Shown here one piece after another: positions 1 to 9,189 of a stretch of 64,000 nucleotides of DNA. The stretch spans positions 82,501 to 146,500 of the forward strand of contig NZ_CP049871.1 in the NCBI RefSeq assembly GCF_011302055.1. The letters run 5' to 3'. Source of the stretch: Sphingomonas sinipercae. GTDB lineage: Bacteria; Pseudomonadota; Alphaproteobacteria; Sphingomonadales; Sphingomonadaceae. The notes beneath the pieces were generated by a model. That model had not been told where the DNA came from, did not search any database, and was given only the letters and a program-made list of their open reading frames with translations. Position numbers and translations under genes: made by a program. Every line of letters starts with the position of its first letter. Within the stretch, counting starts at the first letter, position 1.

Positions 1-179
1 GACCTCGTTTCCGCTAAGCTGCGAACGTGCAGCGCTAGCCTCGTTCTTTAGCGGCTCGCTGCCAAGAACGTCCGATTGCGTCGGGGGTAGGGGGGTGCGC
101 TCATCTCGCTTCCGGTAAGGCGGACCCGCTCCTAGGAGAAGATGTAGTAGGGAATACAGTCAATTCCAAGCGAATTCGT

Positions 180-1010
180 TCAGGCCCAGGTGAGCAACAC
201 CGCCCGGGGCCGTCCGCCGAGATCGTCGGCAAGGCGGGCGCGCAGGCCGTCGCGCTGCAGGATCGCCGGGCCGGCTTCGGCCTGGTCCGCGCCGATTTCG
301 ACCGCCGCCAAACCGCCGGGCGCAAGCAGGCGCGGAATCTCCGGCGCGAGGCGGCGTATGTCGTCAAGGCCGTCCGGCCCGGCGAACAGCGCTTCCGACG
401 GTTCATATTCGGCGACCCCGGGGCCAAGCTTGGCCTTCGTCGCGACATAGGGCGGGTTGCAGAGCAAGAGATCGAAGCTGCCCGCAAGGTCGTCGGCCCA
501 ATTGCCGAGCCTGAATTCGGCCCGCCCTTCAAGGCCCAGCCGGCGGGCGTTGGCCGAAGCGTAGGACAGCGCCTGGCGGGACATGTCGACGCCGATGCCG
601 CGCGCATCGGGCCACAGGTCCAGCGTCGCCAGCAACAAGGTACCGGGCCCGGTACCGAGGTCGAGCACCCGCCGGGGGCCGTCGGGGTGGCGACCGAAAT
701 GGTCGATGGCCGAAGCGATCAGGACTTCGCTGTCGGGCCGCGGGATCAGCACGCCGGGGCCGACGTGCAGGTCGATGTTCCAGAATGCGCGCCGGCCGGT
801 GATGTAGGCGATCGGCTCTCCGCGCTTGCGCCGTTCGAGCATCTCCCAGAAACGGTCGGGCACCGGCCGGTCGGGCGGCGCCAGCAGCAGCCGGTCGCGG
901 TCGATGTTATAGGCTTCGGCCATCAGCAGCTCGGCGTCGAGGCGCGCGCTATCGCTGCTGGCCTCAAGCTGTCGCGCCGCGTCCGCAAGCGCGCGGGCGA
1001 CCGGCTTCAA
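180..1010 (-). CDS. prmC: PrmC, N5-glutamine methyltransferase of release factors
   Basis: Methylates the glutamine of the GGQ motif in peptide release factors, using S-adenosylmethionine, in the cytoplasm. The SAM-binding motif DLGTGPG lies at residues 117-123 and the family's catalytic NPPY at 185-188; 276 residues is the usual length. The N-terminal helical domain, which binds the release factor, occupies roughly residues 1-75. It follows prfA, its substrate gene, by 33 bases on the same strand, a classic pairing. The start used is TTG; no ATG or GTG lies between it and the prfA stop, which is in the same frame, so the exact N-terminus is uncertain by a few residues. Confidence 0.95.
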   Translation of the reverse strand: MKPVARALADAARQLEASSDSARLDAELLMAEAYNIDRDRLLLAPPDRPVPDRFWEMLERRKRGEPIAYITGRRAFWNIDLHVGPGVLIPRPDSEVLIASAIDHFGRHPDGPRRVLDLGTGPGTLLLATLDLWPDARGIGVDMSRQALSYASANARRLGLEGRAEFRLGNWADDLAGSFDLLLCNPPYVATKAKLGPGVAEYEPSEALFAGPDGLDDIRRLAPEIPRLLAPGGLAAVEIGADQAEAGPAILQRDGLRARLADDLGGRPRAVLLTWA

Positions 1011-1043
1011 TGTGCGGATCCACTCCGCCCAGGCAGAGCCGAT

Positions 1044-2123
1044 TCAAGCATCTTCGAGCCCCGCCAGCCGCTCCGCTTCGTCTTCGGCAGTCAATGCTTC
1101 GGTCAGTTCGGCCAAACCAGGGCCCTCCAGGATCGCATCTAGCTTGTGGAGGGTCAGGTTTATGCGGTGATCGGTCACGCGTCCTTGCGGAAAGTTATAG
1201 GTCCGGATGCGCTCCGACCGGTCGCCGGAACCGACCATCGACTTGCGGGCGCCCGCCCGCTCGCTGGCCAGGCGCTCACGCTCAAGTTCGAACAATCGGG
1301 TGCGCAAAACCTTGAGCGCCTTGGCCTTGTTCTTGTGCTGCGACTTTTCATCCTGCTGGATGACGACGAGCCCGGTCGGCAAGTGCGTGATGCGCACCGC
1401 GCTATCGGTGGTGTTGACCGATTGGCCGCCAGGGCCGGACGAGCGGTACACGTCGATCCGCAGATCCTTGTCGTCGATCTGCACGTCGACTTCCTCGGCC
1501 TCCGGAAGGACCGCCACCGTCGCCGCGGAGGTATGGATCCGCCCGCCGCTTTCGGTCGCCGGCACGCGTTGCACCCGGTGGACGCCGCTTTCGAACTTGA
1601 GCTTGGCGAACACGCCGACGCCGTTGATCGACGCGACCGCTTCCTTGTAGCCGCCGACTTCCGAAGCGCTGGCCGAGATCAGCTCGAACCGCCAGCCCTG
1701 CTCTTCGGCGAAGCGCTGGTACATGCGCAGCAGGTCGCCGGCGAACAGCGCGGCTTCGTCGCCGCCGGTGCCCGCCCGCACCTCGAGCATCGCCGCGCGC
1801 TCATCGGCCGCGTCACGCGGCAGCAACTGCACCGCCAGCGCCCGCTCCGCTTCCGGTAGCTTGCGCTCGATTTCGGCCAGTTCCTCCTCGGCCATCGCGC
1901 GCATTTCGGCGTCGGCATCGCGGGTCATCGCCGACAGGCTTTCCCGCTCGGCGCGCAGCCGCCGGACTTCCCGGGCCGCGGCGGCCACCGGCTCGATCGC
2001 GGCATAGTCCTTCGACAGCCGGACGAACTCGTCTGGCGGCAGGTTTCCCGACGCCATCGAATCGGCAAGCTCCTGCCTGCGCGCCTCGATCGAGGCGATC
2101 CGTTCCGACGAAATCCGAGTCAT
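1044..2123 (-). CDS. prfA: Peptide chain release factor 1 (RF1)
   Basis: Recognises UAA and UAG stop codons and triggers peptidyl-tRNA hydrolysis on the ribosome. The GGQ catalytic motif is at residues 232-234 inside the conserved [10 protein letters not shown] block, and the stop-codon-reading P-x-T element appears as PAT at 188-190, the RF1 rather than RF2 type. The protein is 359 residues, full length. Its ATG overlaps the hisS stop codon by ATGA, so it is translationally coupled to hisS and followed by prmC. Confidence 0.97.
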   Translation of the reverse strand: MTRISSERIASIEARRQELADSMASGNLPPDEFVRLSKDYAAIEPVAAAAREVRRLRAERESLSAMTRDADAEMRAMAEEELAEIERKLPEAERALAVQLLPRDAADERAAMLEVRAGTGGDEAALFAGDLLRMYQRFAEEQGWRFELISASASEVGGYKEAVASINGVGVFAKLKFESGVHRVQRVPATESGGRIHTSAATVAVLPEAEEVDVQIDDKDLRIDVYRSSGPGGQSVNTTDSAVRITHLPTGLVVIQQDEKSQHKNKAKALKVLRTRLFELERERLASERAGARKSMVGSGDRSERIRTYNFPQGRVTDHRINLTLHKLDAILEGPGLAELTEALTAEDEAERLAGLEDA

Positions 2124-3367
2124 GCGGTGATCGCTTCGCTCAGCAGGTCGAGCGACACCGGTTCCTGCGCGCCGGTCGCCATCGTCTTGAGCTGCGCCTC
2201 ACCGCGGTCGAGTTCATCGTCGCCGATGATCAAGGCATAGGCCGCACCGGATGCGCTGGCCTTGCTCATCCGCTTCTTCATGTTGCCGCGATAGGCCATG
2301 TCGGCGGCGATCCCCTCGCGGCGCAAGCCGGTCAGGATCCGCATGGCCTCCGCCTCCGCCCGCTCGCCGAGCGGCACGATGACCACGATCGGCGCTTCCG
2401 GCGCCGGCGCGTCGATCATCATCGCCAGCCGTTCGATCCCCGCAGCCCAGCCGACCGCCGGCGTGCGCGGTCCGCCGAGGGTTTCGACCAGCCCGTCATA
2501 GCGCCCGCCGGCGAGCACGGTCCCCTGCGATCCCAGCCGGTCGGTGATGAATTCGAAGGCGGTGTGCCGGTAATAATCGATCCCGCGGACCAGGCGCGGC
2601 GCCCGTTCCCAGGCGACGCCGGCAGCGTCGAGCCCGGAGGTCACCGCAGCGAAGAAATCCGCCGCTTCGCCGGTCAGGAAGTCGTCGATCACCGGCGCGC
2701 TGTCGACGACCGGCCAATCCTGGTGCGCCTTGCTGTCTAGGATCCGTAGCGGGTTGCGGTCGAGCCGGTCGCGGCTGTCGTCGCTCAAGACGTTGCGATG
2801 CGAGGCGAAATGTTCGTGCAAGGCGTCGCGCCAGGCGGCCCGCGTCGCGGGGTCGCCAAGCGTATTGAGGTTGAGGATGACGCCCTCGCCGATGCCCAAT
2901 TCCTTGAGCAACTGGTCGGCAAAGGCGAGCAGTTCGACATCCGCCTGCGGTTCGCCGGCGCCGAGGATTTCGGCATCCAGCTGGTGGAACTCGCGGAAGC
3001 GCCCCTTCTGCGGCCGCTCGTAACGGAAGGCTGGACCGTGCGTGGCGACCTTCAGCGGCGCGAACTGCTGCCAGCCTTCGGACAAATAGGCGCGCGCAAT
3101 CCCGGCGGTGAATTCGGGCCGCAAGGTGACCGATTCCCCGCCCTTGTCTTCGAAGCTGTACATTTCCTTCGACACGACATCGGTGGTCTCACCCATGGTC
3201 CGGGCGAATACCGCGGTCTGCTCCAGCACCGGCACTTCGACGCGGCGAAACCCGAACAGGCGGCGGACGCGGTCGAAGGCGCCGATCACCGCGTGAAACC
3301 GGTCGGCTTCCTCGCCGAGGAAGCTTTGCGTGCCGCGAATGGGCTGGATGCCGGAGTTTTGTGCCAT
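2120..3367 (-). CDS. hisS: Histidyl-tRNA synthetase
   Basis: Class II aminoacyl-tRNA synthetase that charges tRNA-His. The translated product carries the class II motif 2 ([14 protein letters not shown]) and the histidine-specific loop [13 protein letters not shown], followed by a C-terminal anticodon-binding domain. I chose the ATG at 3367, giving 415 residues beginning [12 protein letters not shown], because this matches the usual N-terminus; an open frame continues 58 codons further upstream but would run into the divergent peptidase gene. It is the first gene of hisS-prfA-prmC, with an ATGA overlap to prfA. Confidence 0.95.
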   Translation of the reverse strand: MAQNSGIQPIRGTQSFLGEEADRFHAVIGAFDRVRRLFGFRRVEVPVLEQTAVFARTMGETTDVVSKEMYSFEDKGGESVTLRPEFTAGIARAYLSEGWQQFAPLKVATHGPAFRYERPQKGRFREFHQLDAEILGAGEPQADVELLAFADQLLKELGIGEGVILNLNTLGDPATRAAWRDALHEHFASHRNVLSDDSRDRLDRNPLRILDSKAHQDWPVVDSAPVIDDFLTGEAADFFAAVTSGLDAAGVAWERAPRLVRGIDYYRHTAFEFITDRLGSQGTVLAGGRYDGLVETLGGPRTPAVGWAAGIERLAMMIDAPAPEAPIVVIVPLGERAEAEAMRILTGLRREGIAADMAYRGNMKKRMSKASASGAAYALIIGDDELDRGEAQLKTMATGAQEPVSLDLLSEAITA

Positions 3368-3422
3368 TTCAATCGTGGCGGCAGGCCCTAGCCGCAGTGC
3401 CGGGCAAAGGCTAGCAAGCCCT

Positions 3423-5333
3423 ATGGCTACATTCATCCTGCGCACCGCCCTTTGCCTTGCCGCCCCACTTTTGATCGCAGCGCAGAACAGCGCTCCCCAG
3501 CCAATACCGATCGTCGATTCGATCCCGGCGGCCCGGGACATCGATTATCCCGGCGTCATCCAGCTTGAGGTCGACGCGACGGACACGGCGCGGGGGATCT
3601 TCAAGGTTCGCGAAGTGGTGCCGGTGACAGGCCCGGGGCCGTTGACGATGATGGTGCCGCGCTGGTTGCCCGGCCACCATTCCCCGGATGTCGAGCTGGA
3701 CAAGATCGCGGGGGTCGAATTCCTGGCCGGCGGCCGCAAGCTGGCCTGGCGGCGCGACCCGGTGGAAGTCAGCGCTTATCGCGTAGAAGTGCCGGCCGGC
3801 GCGACCAGCGTCGAGGCGCGCTTCATGTTCCTGTCCGCCACGGCCCCGAACCAGGGGCGCATCGTCAGCACGCCCGAACTTGCCAACGTCCAGTGGGAAT
3901 CGGTGTCGATGTATCCGGCCGGCTATTACGTCCGCCGAATCCCGATCGTCGCGACGCTGGTGCTTCCGACGGGCTGGCAAGCGGCGACCGCGCTTCGCCC
4001 GACCGCGACCGCGGGCAACCGCATCACCTACGGACAGGTAAGCTTCGAAACGCTCCAGGATTCGCCGGTGTTCGCCGGCCTGCACGTGCGTCGCGACGAC
4101 CTTGGCCACGGCGTGACCCTGAACAGCTTCGCGCACAACGCGAAGGAGCTGGCCATTCCCGCCGACGTCATCGCCAAGCATCGGCGCATGGTCGACCAGT
4201 CGATCAAGACCTTTGGGTCGCGCCACTTCGACCATTACGACTTCCTCAACGCGGTCAGCGACCAGCTTGGCGGCATCGGGCTGGAGCATCATCGTTCGAC
4301 CGAGATCAGCACCGATCCCGGCTATTACATCGATTACGCCAACCACTTGCTCGACAGGAACGTCTTCCCGCACGAATTTACGCACAGCTGGAACGGCAAG
4401 TTTCGCCGTCCGGCCGGGCAAATCGTCCCCGACTTCCGCCAGCCGCTGCGCAACGACCTGCTGTGGGTCTATGAAGGCCAGACGCAATTCTGGGGCACCG
4501 TGCTGGAAGCGCGCTCCGGGATGAGCAGCAAGCAGGACGTGCTCGACAAGGTCGCGCTGTCCGCCGCCAATCTCGACAACCAGCAAGGGCGGCTGTGGCG
4601 GCCGCTGGTCGACACCACCTACGATCCGATCATCCAGAACCGGAAACCTGAGCCGTGGGGAAGCTACCAGCGCAACGAGGATTATTACAACGAGGGCATG
4701 CTGATCTGGTTCGAGGCGGATGCGATCATCCGGCGCGGCACCGGCGGCACGCGCGGGATGGACGATTTCGCCCGCGCCTTCTTCGGCGTTCGCGACGGCG
4801 ATTGGGGGGAGCTGCCGTACACCCGCGACGACCTCATCCGAACGCTGAACGCCGTCTACCCTTACGACTGGGCGACCTTCCTCCACGACCGGGTCGACGT
4901 GCCGACGCCGCGCGCGCCCCTGGCCGGCTTCGCAATGTCCGGGTACGAGCTTCGCTACACCGACGAGCCGACCGAAGCGGCAAAGGCGCGCGCCAAGCTC
5001 TATAACAGCGCGGATTTCGCTTACTCGCTGGGTTTCAGCGTGACGCAGGACAAGGCGCTCGGTTCGGTCCTGTGGGGCTCCCCGGCGTTCCAGGCGGGGC
5101 TGCGCTCGGGTGATGAAATCATCGCCGTGGGCGACCGGACCTATGCCGAAGAAACGCTCAAGGACGCTGTGACTGCCGCCAAGGGCGGCCGGCCGATCCG
5201 GTTGATCGTCCGCCGCGGCGACGCCATCCGGACGGTCGATCTGACCTATTCCGGCGGCTTGCGCTATCCGCGGCTGGTCAAGGTCGGCAAGGCGCCGGGC
5301 GCGCTGGACCGGCTGCTGGCGCCACTGCCCTAG
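3423..5333 (+). CDS. M61 family metallopeptidase with PDZ domain
   Basis: Predicted exported zinc aminopeptidase of the glycyl-aminopeptidase (M61) type. The start at 3423 gives 636 residues with a signal peptide (hydrophobic residues 5-20). The zinc motif HEFTH is at residues 317-321 and the third ligand is probably the glutamate in WVYEGQ (351). A GLEHH block at 286-290 is also typical of the family. A PDZ domain, marked by LGFSV and SPAFQAGLRSGDEI, occupies roughly residues 525-610. It diverges from hisS across 55 bases. Its stop codon overlaps the stop of the convergent TonB receptor by four bases (ctag). The substrate is not known. Confidence 0.9.
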   Translation: MATFILRTALCLAAPLLIAAQNSAPQPIPIVDSIPAARDIDYPGVIQLEVDATDTARGIFKVREVVPVTGPGPLTMMVPRWLPGHHSPDVELDKIAGVEFLAGGRKLAWRRDPVEVSAYRVEVPAGATSVEARFMFLSATAPNQGRIVSTPELANVQWESVSMYPAGYYVRRIPIVATLVLPTGWQAATALRPTATAGNRITYGQVSFETLQDSPVFAGLHVRRDDLGHGVTLNSFAHNAKELAIPADVIAKHRRMVDQSIKTFGSRHFDHYDFLNAVSDQLGGIGLEHHRSTEISTDPGYYIDYANHLLDRNVFPHEFTHSWNGKFRRPAGQIVPDFRQPLRNDLLWVYEGQTQFWGTVLEARSGMSSKQDVLDKVALSAANLDNQQGRLWRPLVDTTYDPIIQNRKPEPWGSYQRNEDYYNEGMLIWFEADAIIRRGTGGTRGMDDFARAFFGVRDGDWGELPYTRDDLIRTLNAVYPYDWATFLHDRVDVPTPRAPLAGFAMSGYELRYTDEPTEAAKARAKLYNSADFAYSLGFSVTQDKALGSVLWGSPAFQAGLRSGDEIIAVGDRTYAEETLKDAVTAAKGGRPIRLIVRRGDAIRTVDLTYSGGLRYPRLVKVGKAPGALDRLLAPLP

Positions 5334-7819
5334 TCGGCTCCCGCCCCGCCGCCCCGGCGGGATCCGCGCGCCGGCAGGAACAGCTTGCGGAAGGTGATTC
5401 CGATCGTCCGGCCGGCCGGATCGAGCAGGTCCGGCTGGTAGCTGAACGGCACTTCTCCCGCCGCGTTGCGGACCTTGGGCTTGCTGTCGAAGATATTCTT
5501 GACCTCGAAGCGAAGCGTACTGCCGCGAAGCCACGGCTGCTTGCTGACGAGGTCGAACCTTTGGCCAAGGTTTGCGAACAGCCGCAGGTCGAAGGTCGCC
5601 AGCGGCGCAAAGTTAAGCAACTGGCCGCCAAGATCGTCGACCTGCGTCCCAGACCGGTAGTTGGCCGAGAGGCGCGCGCCCAGGCCATTGTTGAAGTAGC
5701 CGGCCTGCCCCTCAACCTGGTGGCGCGGCCGGCCGCCGGACTGGCCGGCCGCATCGCCATTGAGGAAATCGAGCTTCGGGAGGCCGGGGCGGATCGTCGC
5801 CCGGTCGACCAGCGCGATCGTGTCCGTCAGCGAAAATTGCAGTCGGCCGCCGTTACGGCCGCCGCCACCGCCGAAGCGGCCGCCGCCAAAGCCCCTGCCG
5901 CCGCGCCGTTCGCCGGCACCTTGCCCGTCGCTGCCTGCGCCTGGCGGTGCGTCGCCCGCTGTTGGAGCGCCCCCGCCAGCCGCCGCACGGCGTGATCGGA
6001 ACGCCTCGATCTGCGCCGGCGATGGCGCCGCCGATTTCAAAGGCTTGGTGAAGTCGAAGCCGATCCGGACAGTGTCGGTTCGGACGCTGTCGTAATTCAC
6101 GGGCCGCAGGTCGGCGCTGAGCAGCGTACCGTCCAGACCGCGTTCGAACCGTTCAGGGAAGGCCGCTTCCACCGCCGCGCTCGGTCCCGGGAAGCTCGAA
6201 ACCGCATCGGTGATGCTGGTCCGCACATATTCCGCGCGCAGGCGAAGATCGGTGTCGGCGATCGGCTGCCAGTTGGCGCCGATCTTCACGACATTGCGGC
6301 GGTCCGCGAGCAGGTCGGGATTGCCGCCGCTGACAACCGTCGCAAGCACCGTCTCGCCGCGGGTGAAGTCGAAAACCCGCGATCCCGCAGTCGTGAGCAT
6401 AGGGTTACCCAGCTGGGTCACGCTCGGCGCGCCGTCTTCGCGGGTCCAGCTGCCGATGAAATTCAGCCGCACCACCGGCGACCAGTTCACGCCCGCACCG
6501 ACGGTCGTCAGCGTGCCGAAGTCGGATAGCTGCTCGACTTCGCCATTGGCGTTGAGCGTCAGATTGCCGAGCGCCGAGAAATCGCTGTTGCGCCGCGACA
6601 ATGGCAAATCGACGCTCGCCGACGCGGCGCCGCGCGTCCGGCCCAGCGAAAGCGGCTTGCCGTCCTCGTCTTCGTCGCTTCGCCGGCTGTTTAGGTCGAG
6701 CGTGCTGGCCGCCAACTTCAACGTGGTTCCTGCGCGTCCGGCAGGCAGTTCGAACAGCTTTCCGTTGGCAGTGATGTCCGCCTCCGCCGACAGGGTTGTC
6801 GAGCGTGAGCGGTTCTCCAACGCGCCGCTCGGCCGGTCGCTTTGAGTCGAATTGCGCGTGTAATCGGCGTTCGCGGTCGACGAAAATTGCCAGTCGGACT
6901 TGCGCCAGTTGAGCGCCAGGCCAGCATGGGCGCTGTCCGTGCTGGAGTCGCGCCGGAGCGTCGTCAGCCCGGCATCGTCGAGGCCGAGCAGCGCCTTGCC
7001 GTCATTATGTTCGACCTCCGCATTCACCGTCGCGCCGACGTCGCCGAGCACGGTGCGATTGTGGGTAACGCTCGCGCGCACATTGCGCTTGGAGCCGAGC
7101 AGCGAGCGCGCCGCGCGGTCGTCGACCGCGTCCGGCTCCTTAAGCGCCACATCGCGCTCATCCTCCGTCAGCAGGCCGTTGCCCTGGGCGCGAAGGTTGA
7201 CCGAAGTCCTCCCGCTCCGCGAGATCATCAAGCGGGTCGCGTCGGCAGTGCCGCCGACATATCCCCCGCCGGTCGGCACTTGCACCGTCGCCAGCGCGCT
7301 GGTCGAGCGGAAGCGTTCGCGAAGCACGAAATTCACGACGCGCTGGTCGGCACGATAGCCGTAGCGAAGCGCAACCTCCTCCGGCAGGATATCGACCCGC
7401 TCGATCGCTTCGGTCGGAATGTCGCGAAGCTCGCGGAAGCTGGAGATGCGCTGGCCGTTGAGCAGCAGGATCGGCCGCTCGCCGCCGCGCCCGCGCGCGC
7501 TTCCAATCTGCGGCGCGATCGCTTCCAGAAGCTCGTTGATGTCGGTCGCGCCGGTGGCCCGGATATCGCGCGCGTTCAACGTATCTTCCGGCGGAATGTC
7601 GCCGATCACATTGCCGCGCCGCTGCCCGGTGACGACGATGACGTCGGCTTCCCCTTCCGCGTCGAGATCGTCGGCGGTGGGCGCGTCGGGTTCCTCAGTT
7701 GCCGGCTGGACGACGGGCTCGGGGCCCTGCGCTACCGGCGCGGAAGCGTCCTGGGCCCGTGCGGAAGTGGCGACGAAAGCGATTGCGGCAGCGCCGGCAA
7801 GGAAGGCGGATTTGTTCAT
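5330..7819 (-). CDS. TonB-dependent receptor with Gly/Arg-rich insert
   Basis: Predicted outer-membrane beta-barrel receptor of 829 residues, energised by TonB. The start at 7819 gives a clear signal peptide ending at ARAQ (about residue 22). A TonB-box-like DVIVVTGQR follows, then a plug domain with ILLLNGQRISSF and a PTEAIERVDILPEEVALRYGY block. The barrel contains a low-complexity segment rich in glycine and arginine, encoded near 5840-6020, which probably forms a long loop. The barrel ends with an aromatic-rich, phenylalanine-containing tail followed by a Gly/Arg extension. The sequence upstream of 7819 is open but not needed. The substrate cannot be told from sequence. Confidence 0.88.
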   Translation of the reverse strand: MNKSAFLAGAAAIAFVATSARAQDASAPVAQGPEPVVQPATEEPDAPTADDLDAEGEADVIVVTGQRRGNVIGDIPPEDTLNARDIRATGATDINELLEAIAPQIGSARGRGGERPILLLNGQRISSFRELRDIPTEAIERVDILPEEVALRYGYRADQRVVNFVLRERFRSTSALATVQVPTGGGYVGGTADATRLMISRSGRTSVNLRAQGNGLLTEDERDVALKEPDAVDDRAARSLLGSKRNVRASVTHNRTVLGDVGATVNAEVEHNDGKALLGLDDAGLTTLRRDSSTDSAHAGLALNWRKSDWQFSSTANADYTRNSTQSDRPSGALENRSRSTTLSAEADITANGKLFELPAGRAGTTLKLAASTLDLNSRRSDEDEDGKPLSLGRTRGAASASVDLPLSRRNSDFSALGNLTLNANGEVEQLSDFGTLTTVGAGVNWSPVVRLNFIGSWTREDGAPSVTQLGNPMLTTAGSRVFDFTRGETVLATVVSGGNPDLLADRRNVVKIGANWQPIADTDLRLRAEYVRTSITDAVSSFPGPSAAVEAAFPERFERGLDGTLLSADLRPVNYDSVRTDTVRIGFDFTKPLKSAAPSPAQIEAFRSRRAAAGGGAPTAGDAPPGAGSDGQGAGERRGGRGFGGGRFGGGGGRNGGRLQFSLTDTIALVDRATIRPGLPKLDFLNGDAAGQSGGRPRHQVEGQAGYFNNGLGARLSANYRSGTQVDDLGGQLLNFAPLATFDLRLFANLGQRFDLVSKQPWLRGSTLRFEVKNIFDSKPKVRNAAGEVPFSYQPDLLDPAGRTIGITFRKLFLPARGSRRGGGAGAD

Positions 7820-7907
7820 TCGAAGCGGGTTGGCGTTGGCCGCGTGAATCCTTCCTGACGCCCGGCAAGGTTTCGATGAACGGCCGCCTGCGACTGACGA
7901 ACGGCGG

Positions 7908-9158
7908 CTACAGGCGGTCGAACATGTAGATAAGGAGACCAACCAGGCCGCCGACGATCGTGCCATTGAATCGGATATATTGGAGGTCGCGGCCGACCGC
8001 GCTTTCCAGCCGCGCCGTGACCGTACGCGCGTCCCACCCGCGGACCGTGTCGGACACCAGCTTGACGATCGACCCGCCATAGCTTGAGGCCATGCCCGCC
8101 ACGGCGCGCCGCGCGAACATGTTCAGGCTGCGCCGGATAGCCGGATCGGATTCCAGCGTGGTGCCCATCGACCGCAGCACTTCGCCCAACTTCCCGGCGA
8201 GGGCCGCGTCCGGGTTGCGCGCCGAAGCGATGATCGCCGCCCGGCCCTTTTGCCAGATGGTGTCGAGCCACAGGCCGACCGAGCGATTGTCGAGGAGCTG
8301 CTCCTTCATCTGTTCGACCCGCGCCTTCGTTTCCGGCTTGGACTGGAGGTCGTTGGCGAGCTGCGCGAGCGCTTCTTCGACCTTCAGCCGCACCGGGTGC
8401 GCCGGGTCGGTCGACATCTCCGCCGTCAGCTTGCGCAGCCCATCGACGACGGCGTCGGCCAGCTTGGCGTCGAGCCCGGCCAGCTTGACCACCCAATTCG
8501 CCTTGTTGTGCACCATGTCGCGGATCAGCTGCTCGTTCGCCTCCAGCGCCCGCGCCGTCCAGCGGATGGCCGCTTCCAGCATCGGCACGTGGCGGTCCTC
8601 ATTGATCGCCGACGCCAGCGCATGGCCAAGCAAGGGCGACACCTCCATCGCGCGAAGCCGCGATGACACCGCGCTCTTGAAGATGCCGCCGAGGCGTTCG
8701 TCGTCGAGGCTTTCGAAGGCATTGGCGATAAGCCGCGACGCGCCTTGCCGGATTCGAGTGCCTTCCCCGGGCGGGGCTTTCAAAAAGCGTCCGGCAGCGC
8801 CGGCGATGTCGATGTCCCGCATCCGCCGGGCGACCACCGACGGAATCAGGAAATTGTCCTTCAGGAAGGACGCGAGCGCTTCGCCGATGCGGTCCTTGTT
8901 GCGGGGAATGATAGCGGTGTGCGGGATCGGCAGGCCAAGCGGGTGCCGGAACAAGGCGGTCACCGCGAACCAGTCGGCCAATCCGCCGACCATCGCCGCT
9001 TCCGCGAAAGCCTTGACGAGGCCGAGCCAGGGATAGGCCGGTTGGAAGGCGCGGGCGGCCAGGAAAATTCCGGCCATCATCACCAGCAGGCCGGTGGCGG
9101 CGGCCTTCATTCCGGCGGCGCCGGGCTGGACGGGATTGAAACGCGACAGCGCCGTCAT
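7908..9158 (-). CDS. DUF445 family membrane protein
   Basis: A 416-residue protein of the DUF445 (YjiN-like) family. An N-terminal hydrophobic segment (about residues 18-40, AATGLLVMMAGIFLAARAF) is followed by LVKAFAEAAMVGGLADWFAVTALFRHPLGLPIPHTAIIP, the family's most conserved block (first part at about 45-60). The middle is helical, and the C-terminus has a second hydrophobic stretch (IRFNGTIVGGLVGLLIYM) that can anchor it. The ATG at 9158 is chosen because upstream codons precede the hydrophobic start without conservation. It lies 31 bases after the RND permease, so it may be the last gene of that transcript. Biochemical role unknown. Confidence 0.85.
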   Translation of the reverse strand: MTALSRFNPVQPGAAGMKAAATGLLVMMAGIFLAARAFQPAYPWLGLVKAFAEAAMVGGLADWFAVTALFRHPLGLPIPHTAIIPRNKDRIGEALASFLKDNFLIPSVVARRMRDIDIAGAAGRFLKAPPGEGTRIRQGASRLIANAFESLDDERLGGIFKSAVSSRLRAMEVSPLLGHALASAINEDRHVPMLEAAIRWTARALEANEQLIRDMVHNKANWVVKLAGLDAKLADAVVDGLRKLTAEMSTDPAHPVRLKVEEALAQLANDLQSKPETKARVEQMKEQLLDNRSVGLWLDTIWQKGRAAIIASARNPDAALAGKLGEVLRSMGTTLESDPAIRRSLNMFARRAVAGMASSYGGSIVKLVSDTVRGWDARTVTARLESAVGRDLQYIRFNGTIVGGLVGLLIYMFDRL

Positions 9159-9189
9159 CGCCTCGCCATAGCGGCGGCGGTTGTGGAAA

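Noticed and set aside
1..179. Possible gene downstream of prmC
   Set aside because: Only a 22-codon minus-strand frame starting ATGAGCGCACC was found; nothing else convincing.
3411..5534. 707-codon minus-strand frame opposite the M61 peptidase
   Set aside because: High-GC antisense shadow: no family motif, poor start context, and it conflicts with a complete peptidase.
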